A program made the translations under genes and the position numbers. The notes under the pieces were generated by a model. The model was given only the letters and a program-made list of their open reading frames with translations, was not told the DNA's origin and searched no databases. A DNA stretch of 64,000 nt from Blastomyces gilchristii SLH14081 (taxonomy: Eukaryota; Ascomycota; Eurotiomycetes; Onygenales; Ajellomycetaceae). This document shows positions 47,690 to 60,900 of this stretch, one piece after another. The stretch covers positions 3,280-67,279 of the forward strand of contig NW_003101632.1 of NCBI RefSeq assembly GCF_000003855.2. Direction: 5' to 3'. Position 1 is the first letter of the stretch, and each line of letters starts with the position of its first letter.

Positions 47690-50600
47690 ACTCTTTAAGA
47701 GAAAATAGAAGAAGAGTGCTACAGAGTCTATAAAATACTAACTCACTATTATAAAATCATCTCTAAAAAACTCTTTGAGAAAAATGAGAAGTCTTAAGTG
47801 ACATTTCTTATTCAATGTCTCTGACATGTAACAGAGCAGTCTCTACTAGTCATCTCATAGCTTACAATCTCTTTCTCAGCATTTTTCAAATACTCAAGCA
47901 GTTCTCATGAATTCTCTGATAATAAATAATCTTCTTATTTAATAAGATATTGAAGCTTGCTGTAATATATTCACTTATTCAATATTTTCTTTATAAGATA
48001 TTCAGTATCACTCTCAATCTCAATATTATTCAGCTGAGATGACTTCATCTCAGAGTATTACTTATAGAGCTTTAAATAGAAAATGTGAAAAACAGAATAA
48101 ATTGATTTTAATTCTGTGAGTAATTTTAACTTATATATCTGTTTACTCATTACTCTTGTTACTGAGAAAGATTCTAGTCACTGCTTACTGAGCTTCTTAT
48201 ATAATCTTGTTATCTTGATATTCTTTGCTGAAAGTAGTACTTGATTCTCTATTAAGAACTTCATTAAAAGATGTTTTTAATTATAGTATTTTATCTACTG
48301 CTTCTGAGTGTGATGAATGCTTTTTACTGTCTTCTCATGAATTTTATTTAAAAGTTTCAATCTCACTTTTACTTCTGATACTGAGAAATACTCTATTCTC
48401 TGTATCTGTTTGATATTCTGACTATTTATTTCTCTCTTTGAAATATTATCTATAACATCACTGTGTAATAAAGAATTATATTCATAATAAGTATAGAAAG
48501 AAGATATCTTTAAGATTACATTCTTTGCATTATTATATATGAATTCAGTAGTTAGAAGATATTTGAGCTAATTATTCTGATAATATGAATAGAACACTTA
48601 AAGATACTATTCTAGTGTCTGATTCTGATATTCAGTCTGATCATTGATCTGCAGATGAAATACAGTACTAAGAAGACATCTTATTATAAGATAATAGTAA
48701 AAAGCTGATCAGTATTTACTGATGAAGAGAGATTCTTAATCTATTATCAATGATTTCAGAGCACTGTGATCATGAATAATAATATCTAAAAACAGGTCAG
48801 TCAATTCAGAGGCTTTAATCTTTTTATAAGTAGAAATATATCTGATTATCTTTATAAAGTAGTTAATAATGATCAAAATTGAGTTATATTCTTTAACTCT
48901 TATTGACTTTGACAGATCAACTATAAAATTCATTAATAGATTCTGTTATAAGCTCTTTGAAATAGGCAGTGATATCAACTTACTGTATTACTTATACTGC
49001 AGAATCTTTATTCTTTAACAGATATTATAAGTTTTAATATACTCTTTAATATCTGTCTGAAGCTTGTTCTAAATATATTTATATTTTAAAAGCTTCTCAG
49101 TCTTCTCTAACCTGAAGTACTCTGTATGAGAATTATTATGATGAATTCTTAATAACTTCTGACACACTGTTCTGCTATGAGAGACAAAGACTGAATCATT
49201 CAGCAGTAGAAGTTCACATTCTTCTAGTTACTAGTAACTTGATTTCTTAACAGTACTGTTCTACTCAGAGTCTGTCTCTTTCAAGTTTAAACTGAACTCT
49301 TTCTTCTTCAACTTCTGAATTCAAGCTGTAGTAGAGATATCTCTCTTCTATAACTTATTAATAAATTTCAAAAGTAGTCAGATTGAAAGATTGTAGACTG
49401 TTTCATTCTTTATCAATTCAATAATTGTAAGATATAACATGAGAAGCTCATGATCTTCAGTATTAGTCTCTCACAGAGACTCAGGTTCTCTTTTACCTTT
49501 TATACTAAGTTACACAGCTGTCTCTTCAGCACTGTTTCTGAGCTTTAGAGAATCTCAACCCTCTGCAGCCAGCTTCTTCTGCAGTGATGACAGAGATTCT
49601 TTTATAGAATTCTTCTTCACATTAATGATATTATAATCAGACTGTCTAGACAGCATGTTAACAGAGTTAAGCTGATCTGAATAATATCAGATATAGAAAT
49701 CATACTCTGAAAGCAGCTCTGTTCACCTGGCTTAACATTCTATCAAGCTCTTTATTATCAAGAAGTAATGCAGATTTGTATAATCAGTGAGAACTTACAC
49801 TGAATACTTATTACTCTGAAGATAATATCACTAAATCTTAAAGAATTCAATAATTATTAACATCTTCTAATCATGAATATCATACCTTCTCTGCATGAGT
49901 GATATCTTCTTAAAGAAGAAAATCACTGATCTTCATTCACAGTGTCTTATAGACTCTGTGAAAAAGTCTTCTCTTATAGATAATTCATTATCTGTTTTCT
50001 CAGAGATGATTATTCTCTGATTCTTTCAATATTGAAAGATCTCTAATATCAACTGTGAAAAGATTTCACAGATCTCATTTTCAGATACATCAGTCTTATA
50101 CTGACTGAGTAAGTCAGAGTTAAAATGATTCAGTATTATAATATCTGTGAAAGCTTATTTCAATTCTGCAAATATCTGCACAGTATCTTAAGTGAGAATA
50201 AATGATTCTATTTTTCTGTCTTTCACACTTTTCTTCAATAAATCTGTAAGAGGGACAGTAATCTGTGAATATGTATAGATGAATTATCTGTAGAAATTCA
50301 CAAATTCTAGAAATATCTGTATCTCACAGTATATCTACAGTACTGATCAGTTCTCAATGACAGAGACTCAGCTTCTGTTCATTGAAATGCTATTTATCTT
50401 AATAATATAACCTAAGAAATCAATCTCCTGCATGTAGAATAAGCATTTTTCAGTGTTTGTATAAAGTTAATACTGTCTCAAGTAACTCAACACTTCTTGA
50501 ACATGAATATTATATTCTTTCTCTGATTTCAAGAAGATTAAAATGTTATTCAGATATACTATGCAGGAGATGTTGACAAGACTCTGCAGTGTCTCATTTA

Positions 50601-52686
50601 TATAGATCTGAAAGATGACTGAAGTGTTATAAAGATTAAAAGATAAAACAAGATATTCAAAATTACTATACTTGGTATAAAAAGCTGTTTTTTAAATATT
50701 ATCTTTATTAACTCTGATTCTATAATAGATATTCTGTATATCAATCTTTGAGAACATCTTTACTTCAGATAATCAATTGATCATCTCATTAATTAATAAT
50801 AATGAATAGTGATTCTTAATCATCATCTTATTAAGACCTCTGTAGTCTACATATAGATGTAGTCTATCATTCTTCTTAAGTACAAAGAGTATAGATACTT
50901 CTGCTGAACTTTTTAATAAATATATTCAGTTCTTTGATTACACTTCTTTAAGATATTTTTGCAGAATATTCAATTCCTTTACAGACAAGTTATAAAGAGA
51001 CTTATATAGCACTGTTACACTGTCTTCAAGATAAATCTTATATTATATCTTGATGTCAGGAAACTTCACTGCTTCTCTTTTCAAAAAGATATTCTTAAAA
51101 TCTGTAAAGAGATATTATATATATTCATCTTCAATGACAGATACTACTGCTAATCTTGCAGTGAGAGTGATAACTTCTTCATCTGTTCTTAAGTCTCAAT
51201 CATCTGCTATACAGTATATTGACTCAATCTTTTTCTCAAGATTCTTCTGATGAAACTCTTCAGATTTCTCTATCACTGTCTCTTTATCAGTGAGACAGTA
51301 CTGCTATACCTGAGTGACTCAGTCAATGAGAGAATTGTTTTCTCTCAATCACAGAAGATCTAGAATAATGTTCTCATCTATGATATTAACTGTATGAAGA
51401 AGTAGACTGCTCTTCTTAAAGATTTCTTCTGAGTCTGTGATTACACAATTTACTTGAATTATGTTAAAACAGTGATATTTCATTTCATCAGTAAATTTCA
51501 TATAGTCTGATAAATCTATCTTCTTTCAATTCTTTATCAAAGAAAAGAAATAGAATATGAAGTTAATATCTATTTCAGAGTTAAGTAGACATCTCACTAA
51601 TATCTTCTTATTCAGAGTATGCATTGTGATTATAACATGAACTCAGAGATGTGAGAATTATTAATTCTTTTCTTTCTCTTCTTTATCTTTCATGAATATG
51701 TTTGTCAGAAGAGAAGTCAACTTTGAGAAGATATCTTCTCAGTTTCTTCTCTTCTTCAGCTTCTTACAATCACTGATATAGTGATCATCAGCTCTGCAGT
51801 TGAAATAGAGATCTTTATCAAATCTTTTTTAATATTTCTTCACAGTGAGTGAAGAATCAGAATACTTGAAATTCTTCTTTACTTTCTTCACACTGAAGCT
51901 GTCACAGTATTATTTAGATCCTGTTATTAATTACTTAGAAGAAGTCTTATTAATCTTTTTCTCAGAGAATTGATTATTCAAATAGATCTGAAAAGCTAGG
52001 TTAACAAGCTCAGTGCAATTGATTGATGAACTCTGATATTATAATATTATTATTCATACCTTGTAAGTCAGTTTTATAAGATAAAGCTGTGTTTTTAATT
52101 GATTCAAATCATCAGTTAGTTTCTCTCAATATTCTTCAAATCTTACATTGAAATTGAAAGGATTCTCATCATCTCATTAATGTAATGAGTTGAATCACTG
52201 TGCTGCTGTGAAGTCATGATTACAGTGATCTTCAATTTGATTCAGTAGAAAGTTCTTGAATTCTTCTCAAGTTATAACAGTATTGATATGCTTAAGCTCT
52301 CTCTTCTTAATGACTCAAGTAGTTGCAGAGATGCCTTCAAGAAGGTTGATGATGTATATTACTCATATCTCATGAGTATTATACTGGCTCAGATTAAGGT
52401 GGAATTTTCATTCAAGAATGCAGATAAAGCTGTGAAATTCAGATAAGATGTTTCTCTTGTATCTCAGAGAATCTCTGATCTTAATCTCTCTATCTTCATG
52501 ATAGATGTAGGTGTGTAGGGGCCGTGGCAGTGGCAGAGCAGTTGAAAGGCTCATGTCAAAATGTGTAGTGAGTTCAGGAATCTTGAATTTCTGCTGAGAT
52601 AGAGGTGTACACACTCTAGGGAATGATGTAGTGTTTCCTTCAGAGAGTGAGGTTGAGTCAGTCTCAGCACAGGTGCATGAGGTCAT
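47690..52686 (-). pseudogene. gag-pol relic of element E
   Basis: On the minus strand gag starts MTSCTCAETD at 52686 and its first 92 codons are open. A zinc knuckle reading FNCRADDHYISDC lies near 51770-51805. RT is around 50380-50950, with FLGYIIKINSI-like sequence near 50390-50430. The integrase core is near 48736-48933 (NFIVDLSKS, SILIIINYFIK). Order and spacing are those of Ty3/gypsy. Heavily stop-ridden. Confidence 0.7.
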
Positions 52687-52743
52687 ATCAGTCTGTTAAA
52701 GCTTAACTAATTCAAATATGTAATCAGATTGAGTAATTCAAAT

Positions 52744-53276
52744 TGTAACATGACAGAATCAAAGCAGTGACTAGTCAGTGACATCATGTAGAAGTAGTTG
52801 TTTGAGAAGTCATATGAGTGAGCTTGACTATCTTGCTTGAATAGTGAGCTTGTAGACTACAGGGTTATTGTGAGAATATCACAGATATGATACTTAGTAT
52901 ACTAAGAAGATTGTATGAGACATGCAGTAACTCTCATATATATTTCAGTAGAAGAAAAACAAATTGCTGGCTTCTTTGATGAGAAGCCAGCATCTAGCTA
53001 TTCTATATAGACAATGAGTGAATACTCTTCTCTCATTTCATAAGCAAGAATAGCCAGAGTGATACCTCAGCAGTGCCTCATTGCCAAGGAAGAGTAATCT
53101 GCTGACCTCATATAGAAGCAGGGTTCTTATATTCATCAATCAGATCTTCCTATGATATATCCGAATGATGTCATAGAGTGATTGGAAACCGGTTCAGACA
53201 GGATGAAATCATCCGCATGGAAGCAATGGGCCGTGTGGAACCGCAACGGGGCCTTGACGCGGCCGGGAGCGTGACA
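52744..53276 (-). repeat. 5' LTR of element E
   Basis: 533 bp partner of 45495-46027. The outer 200 bp (about 53080-53276) are GC-rich and barely mutated, for example GCGGCCGGGAGCG at the end. The inner part is as mutated as the other LTR. Confidence 0.9.
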
Positions 53277-53469
53277 ATAAGTTTGATACTATACAGGTCA
53301 TAAATATCTATAATAAAAAGTCATTGAAGAAAAATAACAATATCTGAACAATTAATAGAGAATTTCTGAACATAACTTCATTAAGAAACTCTATAATTGC
53401 AGAAGATTTCAATACACATTATTTCTGATAAAATTCAGAATATAAGAGAGAAGTAAGAGCTGATAATCT

Positions 53470-56400
53470 TCAACTCTTCAGCTAAGTGTAAACAGAATTT
53501 GAATCCTCAAACTTCTGTTAAGATTAGAGAATTGAGAAATGACTCTGATAATAAACTAGATATAATGCAAGCAGTTGAGATTCCTACTTTTTAAAATAGT
53601 TATAATCTACTATCTGATGATAGAAATTAGATTCTACTCTATCTCTACTCTCTCTTAGTATGAATATACAACAAAAACAACAAAAAAAGTTTAAAAACTC
53701 TTCAAAAATCACATTTATTCAAAATAATGTGAATAGAAACTTAAATTGCATTTATTCTTGTCTTCAGATTGCATTTAAACAGAAAGTTGACTTTGTACTT
53801 CTTCAAGAACCAAACTTTGATACTGAGCAAAAGTACATCATTTCTCATTCAAGCTATTACTGCTTTCTCTCTGAAAAATCTGAGATAAAATCAAGAGTAG
53901 TGATCTATGAGAGAAAAAGATCAAGATATCAATTTAATTTGAGATTTGATATCATATTTAACTCTGATATTCTAGTGAGTGATATTATAGATAAAGAGAA
54001 TGAGTTTGATACTATTCAACTTATAAATATCTATAATGAAAAGTCATTGAAAGAAAACAACAATATCTGGACAATTGATAGAGGATTTTTGAATATAACT
54101 CTCTTAAAAAACTCTATAATTGCAGGAGACTTCAATGCACATCATCCCTGATGGAACTCAGAGTGCATAAGAGCAGTAAGAGCAGATAAACTGGTTGAAT
54201 GAACTTTTAAGCATTCAATAGATTTAGTTAACAAGTCTGATCAACAAACATTCTTTAGAAAAGGCATGAAATAGAAATCTATTATAGATCTAATCTTCAT
54301 GTCACAAAATCTAATTGAAAAAAGACTTATAAACTGGTTTATTGATTCAAATGAAATCTCAGGATCAGGTCATGAGATCATTCAATTTGATATTGAACTG
54401 AGTGAAAAATAAAGAAGTGAAAATCCTCTTCTCTCTAATCAGTATAACTTTGAAAAAGCTGATTGAAAAGCAGTTAAAGAAAGAGTAAAACAGCTGAAAT
54501 CTGAAAGACAGAGTAAGCTTTATTGAAATCAAAGTCAAGATATCTCAAATGAAATGCTTGAGAATAGAGCAAAGCTGATTACATCTATTCTTCTAACAAG
54601 TATTGAAGAAAATATTCTAAAGAAAAAGTCTTCTGAGTATTTCAAACCTTGATGAAATGAGAATATCACTTCTAAAAGAAAGCAACTAGTCACTGCTAAG
54701 AGAGAGTGAAAGAATAACTTAATATCTGATGAAGAGTTCAAAGCTATTTGAAATGAATATTTTTCAGATATTAAAAAAGCTAAAACAGATTGCTGGAACA
54801 AATTTCTTGAAGAAGCACAAGAAAAAGAAGTTTTTAAAGCCTTCAACTATACTAAAACAAGAAGTGTAGCAAAGCTTTCAATCTTAGAATATGAATTTCA
54901 GAATGAATTGTATACAGCAAACTCTTTTGAGGAAAAATGTCAAGCTTTTATGAGAATTCTCTTTCAAAACTCATCACATTTAGAAGAGAAGAATATGTCA
55001 TTTCATGAATATATTGATAAAAATAACTGGGAATGATCTGAGCTTACAGGTGATGAACTAGAGTCAGTAATATTCTCAAGTTTAATTAAAACTGCTGCAG
55101 GGCCTGATTCAATTAATCATTTAATTATTCAAAACACATATTCCTACTTGAAGAATGAATATTTTGAGCTCTTTTTCAATCTCTTAAGAAATGATTATCA
55201 TTCTGAATGCTGAAGAGAAGCTACTGAAGTAATCCTTGTAAAACCTAATAGAAAAGCTTTAGTTTCTAAGTCATATAAAGTAATATCTCTGTTGAACTGT
55301 TTAAGAAAAGTTCTAGAAAAGATAATAGCTACTAGATTATCTTTTATAAGCTCTATTAGTGATTCTCTTCTATTTAATGAATAAATGAAAGATAGAAAAC
55401 AATGTTCTGTAATTGACACTGTTCTCTCAGTTCTTCATGATATTCAAGTAGTAAAGCATGAAGACCTGGTCTCAACTGCAGTTTTTATTGACATAAAAGA
55501 TGCATTTGATCATGTTTCAAAGTCTAAGATGATTCAAACTTTGAAGATGTTAAAACTGTCACTTTCTCTAATAAAATGAGTTGATTGTTTCATATCTAAA
55601 AGAATTATACAACTATTCTTTGATGGAAGAAAACAAGATAAAACTGAGATAAAAATAGAAGTATCACAAGAATCTCCAATCTCACCTGTTTTATTTGCAA
55701 TATACACTGCATATTTATTCAAGAATAGAGAGATGAAAATAGTGAGATCTTCAAGTTATGTAGATGATATTGATCTTCTCTACAGTTCAAAGACAATCAA
55801 AGAGAATTTAGAAGTGATTGAGAAAGTAGTAAAGAAAATCTTTGTTAGAGCAGATATCAATCTAATTCAATTTGATATGAATAAAACTGAGTTAATTCAC
55901 TTTTTTTCCAGATTTAATGAGAAAGAACTAAGTCTAACTCTTCTGAATAAAGAGATTAAACCCAGTTTGAATGTCAAATAACTAGGAGTATGGTTAAACT
56001 CCAAGTTGAATGTTAAATATCATATTCAACAAAGAATCATCAAGACAGAGAGACTACTGAATAGTATAATCAGACTATTAAATACTGAGAGAGGTTTATC
56101 TTTTCAGGCTATGAGACAGTTGTACATAGCCTGTATTATCTCAGTAGCTGGTTATGAAGTTCAAGTTTAATGAAATAATCAAGATAACTTCACTGAACTG
56201 TTTCAAAGTCTATAAAACAGAGCTTTGAGAAGAATTCTGAGAGCATTTAAATCATCTCTTATTAAAGTAATGGAAATTGAAGCCTCAATTCCATCTCCTG
56301 CTATTCAATTTGAAAAGGCCTGTATAAACTATGCTCTGAGAGTCATAAAGATGAGCTTAAATCATATAATCAGAGAAAGAGTCTCTTCTTCATTTTCATC

Positions 56401-57984
56401 AGTTAACTCAGGAAATGAACTGAATTGAAATAGATTTCTTGATTGAAATGAGAATAATGCTTTAAATAAAAAGCCCTCTCAACTGTATAGACTATGTTCA
56501 CTTATTAAGAATCAATTTTCTTTATTAAATGTTGAGAAAATTGATCATGAGAAGATATCTCTCTGAAGAGAAAAGCTGAAATCTCTTATAGACTTATAAA
56601 TAAGTGAACTATCTAAAGAGAGAGAATATGAACAGTATTTGAAGAAGATCTCTATAATTAATATAAAAGACTCTATTCTGATTTACTCAGATGACTCAAA
56701 AAATGAGAATTTAAATAGATTAGATGCAGGCATTGCTTATACTGAAGATAATATCAATTTTATCTCAGATTTCTGAAATTTAGGCTGTGAATCTGAAGTC
56801 TTTGATACTGAACTATTTGTAATAGTGAAAGCTTTGAAACTCATTGAAATAAAATCTCATAAAAGAGAAAATCATTTGAAAGAGGTATAAATATTCTCTG
56901 ATAGTCAAGCTGCTTTAAAAAGACTGAGAAATAGTCAGATTTATAATGATCAAATGAATCTTGACCTGATTTTAAACTCTGTTTTGAAAATTCAAAAGAG
57001 AAGAACATCTAAACTGATAATTCATCTGCATTGAGTTCCTGCTCATATGAATATTCATGGTAATGAATTGACTGATTCAGCTGTAAAAAAGAGTTCAGAA
57101 TTAAGCAGATCTATTCAAAAAACAGTGTTCTGATCTTTTATAAAGAGAAAGATAAAAGAATCTTGTTTAGACAAGTGAAATGAAAGCTGGCAGAAATAAA
57201 AGAAGAGCATACATTATTCAAGATTTGAGATAAAATCAAAGTGAAAATCTTGTTCAATTAAATGTAAAAAGAAAATATTCTCATTCATAATTCAGCTAAA
57301 ACTAGAACATGGTTATTTCAAATTCTATATACAAAGATTTAATGATAGATTTGATTCAACAGAGTGCTCATTCTGCAATATAAATGAGAATCCTGAGTAT
57401 ATTGTAATGCATTGTGTATTATACAATAGTCTCAGAGTCAGATTAAAGAAGAAGTATGATTTAAATCAATTAAATATGAGGTTCTTATTTTCAACTGAGA
57501 CAGGACTTAAATACTTAATAGACTTTCTATCAGAAACTCAAGCAGCTATAAGAAAATGGCTCAACTCAGAAGTATCTGAATATGAACAGGTGGAAATTGA
57601 TTAGATATAGTCTGTTAAAACAGCTATATACTATCTTTTAATAATTTTATTTTGTTATAGTCTTTCTTTACTGTACTTGTTTCTTTCTGTTCTTTTCTAT
57701 CTATCTATTTAATGTGTCTATCTTTAGGACTATGTTCTCTTTTCCTTTGTCATGATATTTTCAAATGGTTTCAAAGTATTAACAGGTGTTGAAATACTGT
57801 AATTTGTAAACAGTTTTTGTATTCTGGGCTGGAATTTTCTGATTTTGCATATCTGAAATTGATAAGTGTATAATAGTTGACTCTATAGATATAGGAAAAA
57901 CCCTGAGAACTAAAGGTTCTCAGGTAGATGTCATAGTCTCTGACTGCATACATCTATAATTGAAGAATAATAATAATAATAATA
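53470..57984 (+). mobile_element. LINE B, 5'-truncated Tad1-like element, youngest LINE copy
   Basis: A 14-bp TSD AGAGCTGATAATCT flanks it (53456-53469 and 57985-57998). It is inserted in ORF2 of LINE gamma. It starts near the end of ORF1, carries all of ORF2 and the 3' region, and ends with an AAT tail (57967-57984). It keeps more CC, GG and TGG than the other LINE copies, so it is the least mutated and probably the last LINE to arrive. A stem-loop CCTGAGAAC/GTTCTCAGG sits at 57902-57924. Confidence 0.92.
53660..57604 (+). pseudogene. LINE B ORF2: endonuclease, reverse transcriptase, RNase H
   Basis: One frame of 1314 codons extends from ATG 53660 to TAG 57604. Every open piece I checked (53660, 55385, 55733, 56225, 57407) is in the same phase, so there are stops but no frameshifts. 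The APE-type endonuclease opens the protein (FIQNNVNR, LLQEP near 53796; GDFNAHHP near 54125). RT follows with TAAGPD (55091), DIKDAFDH (about 55489) and YVDDID (55757). RNase H follows with YSDDSK (about 56682), FSDSQAALKRL (about 56895) and WVPAHMNIHGNEL (about 57032). Product: the enzyme for target-primed reverse transcription. Stops are mostly TGA where Trp is expected (for example directly after AHHP). Confidence 0.88.
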
Positions 57985-60900
57985 AGAGCTGATAATCTGA
58001 TTAAATAAATCTTTAAGCATTTAATACATTTAGTTAATAAATCTGATCAATAAACATTCTTTAGAAAAGATATGAAATAGAAATCTATTATAGATTTAAT
58101 CTTCATATTATAAAATCTAATAAAAAAAAGACGTATAAACTAGTTTATTGATTCAAATGAGACATCAGAATCAGATCATGAGATTATTCAATTTAATATT
58201 GAACTGAGTGAAAAACAAATGAGTAAAAATCCTCTTCACTCTAATCAGTTTAACTTTGAAAAAGCTGATTGAAAAGTAGTTGAAGAAAGTATAAAACTGT
58301 TAAAATCTGAAAGATAGAGTGAGCTATATTGAAATTCTGATCAAGATATCTCAAATGAAATACTTAAGAATAGAGTGAAGCTTATTACATCTATTATTTT
58401 AACAAGTATTAGAGATAATATTTCAAAGAGAAAATCTTCTGAGTATTCAAAATATTGATGAAATAAGAATATCTTATCTAAAAGAAAAGAATTGGCTACT
58501 GCTAGAAGAGATTGAAAAAATGATATAATATCTGATAAAGAATTCAAAGCTATCAGAAATGAATATTGTTCCAATATTAAAAGAGCTAAAACAGACTGCT
58601 GAAATAAATTTCTTGAAGAAGTATAAGAAAAGAAAGTTTTTAAAGCTTTTAACTATACTAAAATAAGAAGTGTAGCAAAACCTTCAGTTTTAGAATATGA
58701 GTTTCAGAATGAATCATATACAGTAAACTCTTTTAAGAAAAAATGTTAAGCTTTCATGAGAATTCTCTTTCAAAACTCATTAGATTCAGATTCAGATTCA
58801 GAGAATATATCACTTTTCAACTATATTAATGAAAATGACTGAGAATGATCTAATCTTATATAAGATGAATTAGAGTCAGCTATCTTCTCAAGTTCTGTTA
58901 AAACTGCTGCAGGGCCTGATTCAATTAATCACTTAATTATTCAAAATATATATTTCTACTTAAAGAATGAATATTTTAAGCTCTTTTTCAATCTCTTGAA
59001 AAATGAATATCATTCTGAATGCTGAAGAGAAGTCACTGAAGTGATTTTTACAAAATCTAATAGAAAGACATCAATTTCTAAGTTATATAGAGTAATATCT
59101 CTATAAAACTGTCTAGAAAAGGTTTTGAAAAAGATAATAGCTACTTAACTATCTTTTATAAGCTCTATTAATAACTCTCTTTTATTCAGTGAATGAATGA
59201 GAGATAGAAAACAATATTCTACAATTGATACTGTTCTCTCAGTTATTTACAATATTCAAATAGCAAAGCATGAAGATCTGGTCTCAATTATAGTTTTTAT
59301 TGATATAAAAGAAGCATTTGATTATGTTTCAAAGTCAAAGTTAATTCAGACTTTGAAGATATTAAAACTATCACTTTCTCTAATAAAATAAGTTAACTGT
59401 TTTATATCTAAAAGAATCATATAACTTTTCTTTGATAGAATAAAATAAGACAAGACTGAGATAAAAATAGAAGTACTGTAAGAATCTTCAATCTCACTTA
59501 TTTTATTTAGAATATACACTGTATATCTATTCAAAGATAGAAATATGACAATAGTGCAATCTCTGAGTTATGTAGATGATATTGATCTAGTCTACAGCTC
59601 AAAAACTATTAAAGAGAATTTAAAAATGATTGAAAAAGCTGTAAAGAAAATCTTTGTCAGAGCAGATATTAATTAAATACAATTTAATATGAATAAAACT
59701 GAGTTAATTCATTTCTTTTCTAGATTCAATGAGAAAGAACTATCTCTAACTCTTTTAAAGAGAGAGATTAAACTCAGTTTAAATATTAAATAATTAGAAG
59801 TATGATTAAACTCTAAGTTGAATTTTAAATATTATATTCAACAAAGAACTGTCAAGACAGAAAGACTATTAAATAACATTATCAGACTATTAAATACAGA
59901 GATAGATCTATTCTTCCAGGCTATGAGACAGTTATATATAGCCTGTATTATCTCAGTAGCTAATTATAAAGTTCAAGTTTAATGAAATAATCAAGAAATG
60001 TTCACTGAACTTTTTCAAACTCTGTAAAACAGAGCTTTGAGAAGAATTCTGAGAGCATTTAAATCATCTTCTATTAAAGCAATAAAAGTTAAAGCTTCAA
60101 TTCTTTCTTCTGCTATTAGATTTAAAAAGATCTGTATGAACTATACTCTGAGAGTTATAAAGATAAGCTCAAATCATATAATCAGAGAAAGAGTCTCTTC
60201 TTCATTTTTATTAATTAACTCTGAAAATGAACTGAATTAAAATACATTTCTTGATTACAATGAAAATAATTCTTCAAAGAAAATATCTTCTTAACTGTAC
60301 AGACTATACTCACTGATTAAAAATCAATTTTCTTCTTTAAATATTGAAAAAGTTAATCATGAGAAGTTATCTCTCTGAAGAGAAAAGCTTAAATCTCTTA
60401 TAAACTTATAAATAAGTAAACTATCTAAAGAGAAAGAATATGAACAGTATTTAAAGAGAATTTCTACAATCAATATAAAAGACTCTATTCTGATTTATTC
60501 AGATGACTCAAAAAACAAGAATTTGAATAGATTAGATACAGACATTGCTTATACTGAAGATAATATCAATTTTATCTCAGATTTCTGAAATTTAGACTGT
60601 GAATCTGAAGTCTTTGATACTGAACTATTTATAATAGTGAAAGCTTTCAAACTCATTGAAATAAAATCTCATAAAAGAGGAAATAGTTTGAAAGAGATAT
60701 AAATATTCTCTGATAGTCAAGCTGCTTTAAAAAGACTTAGAAATTGTTTGATTTATAATGATTAAATAAATCTTGAACTGATCTTAAACTCTGTTTTAAA
60801 AATTCAAAAGAGAAGAATATTAAAGCGGATAATTCATATACACTGAGTTCCTACTCATATGAATATTCATCACAATGAATTGACTGATTCAGCTGTAAAA

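Larger units (their letters stand above)
45495..53276 (-). mobile_element. LTR retrotransposon E, Ty3/gypsy, 7.8 kb
   Basis: A perfect 5-bp TSD ATAAG flanks it (45490-45494 and 53277-53281), inside the endonuclease part of LINE gamma ORF2. The LTRs are 533 bp (45495-46027 and 52744-53276). On the minus strand: gag from 52686, zinc knuckle, protease, RT, integrase, then an extra frame before the 3' LTR. Its pol differs from A, C, D and X. Confidence 0.9.
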
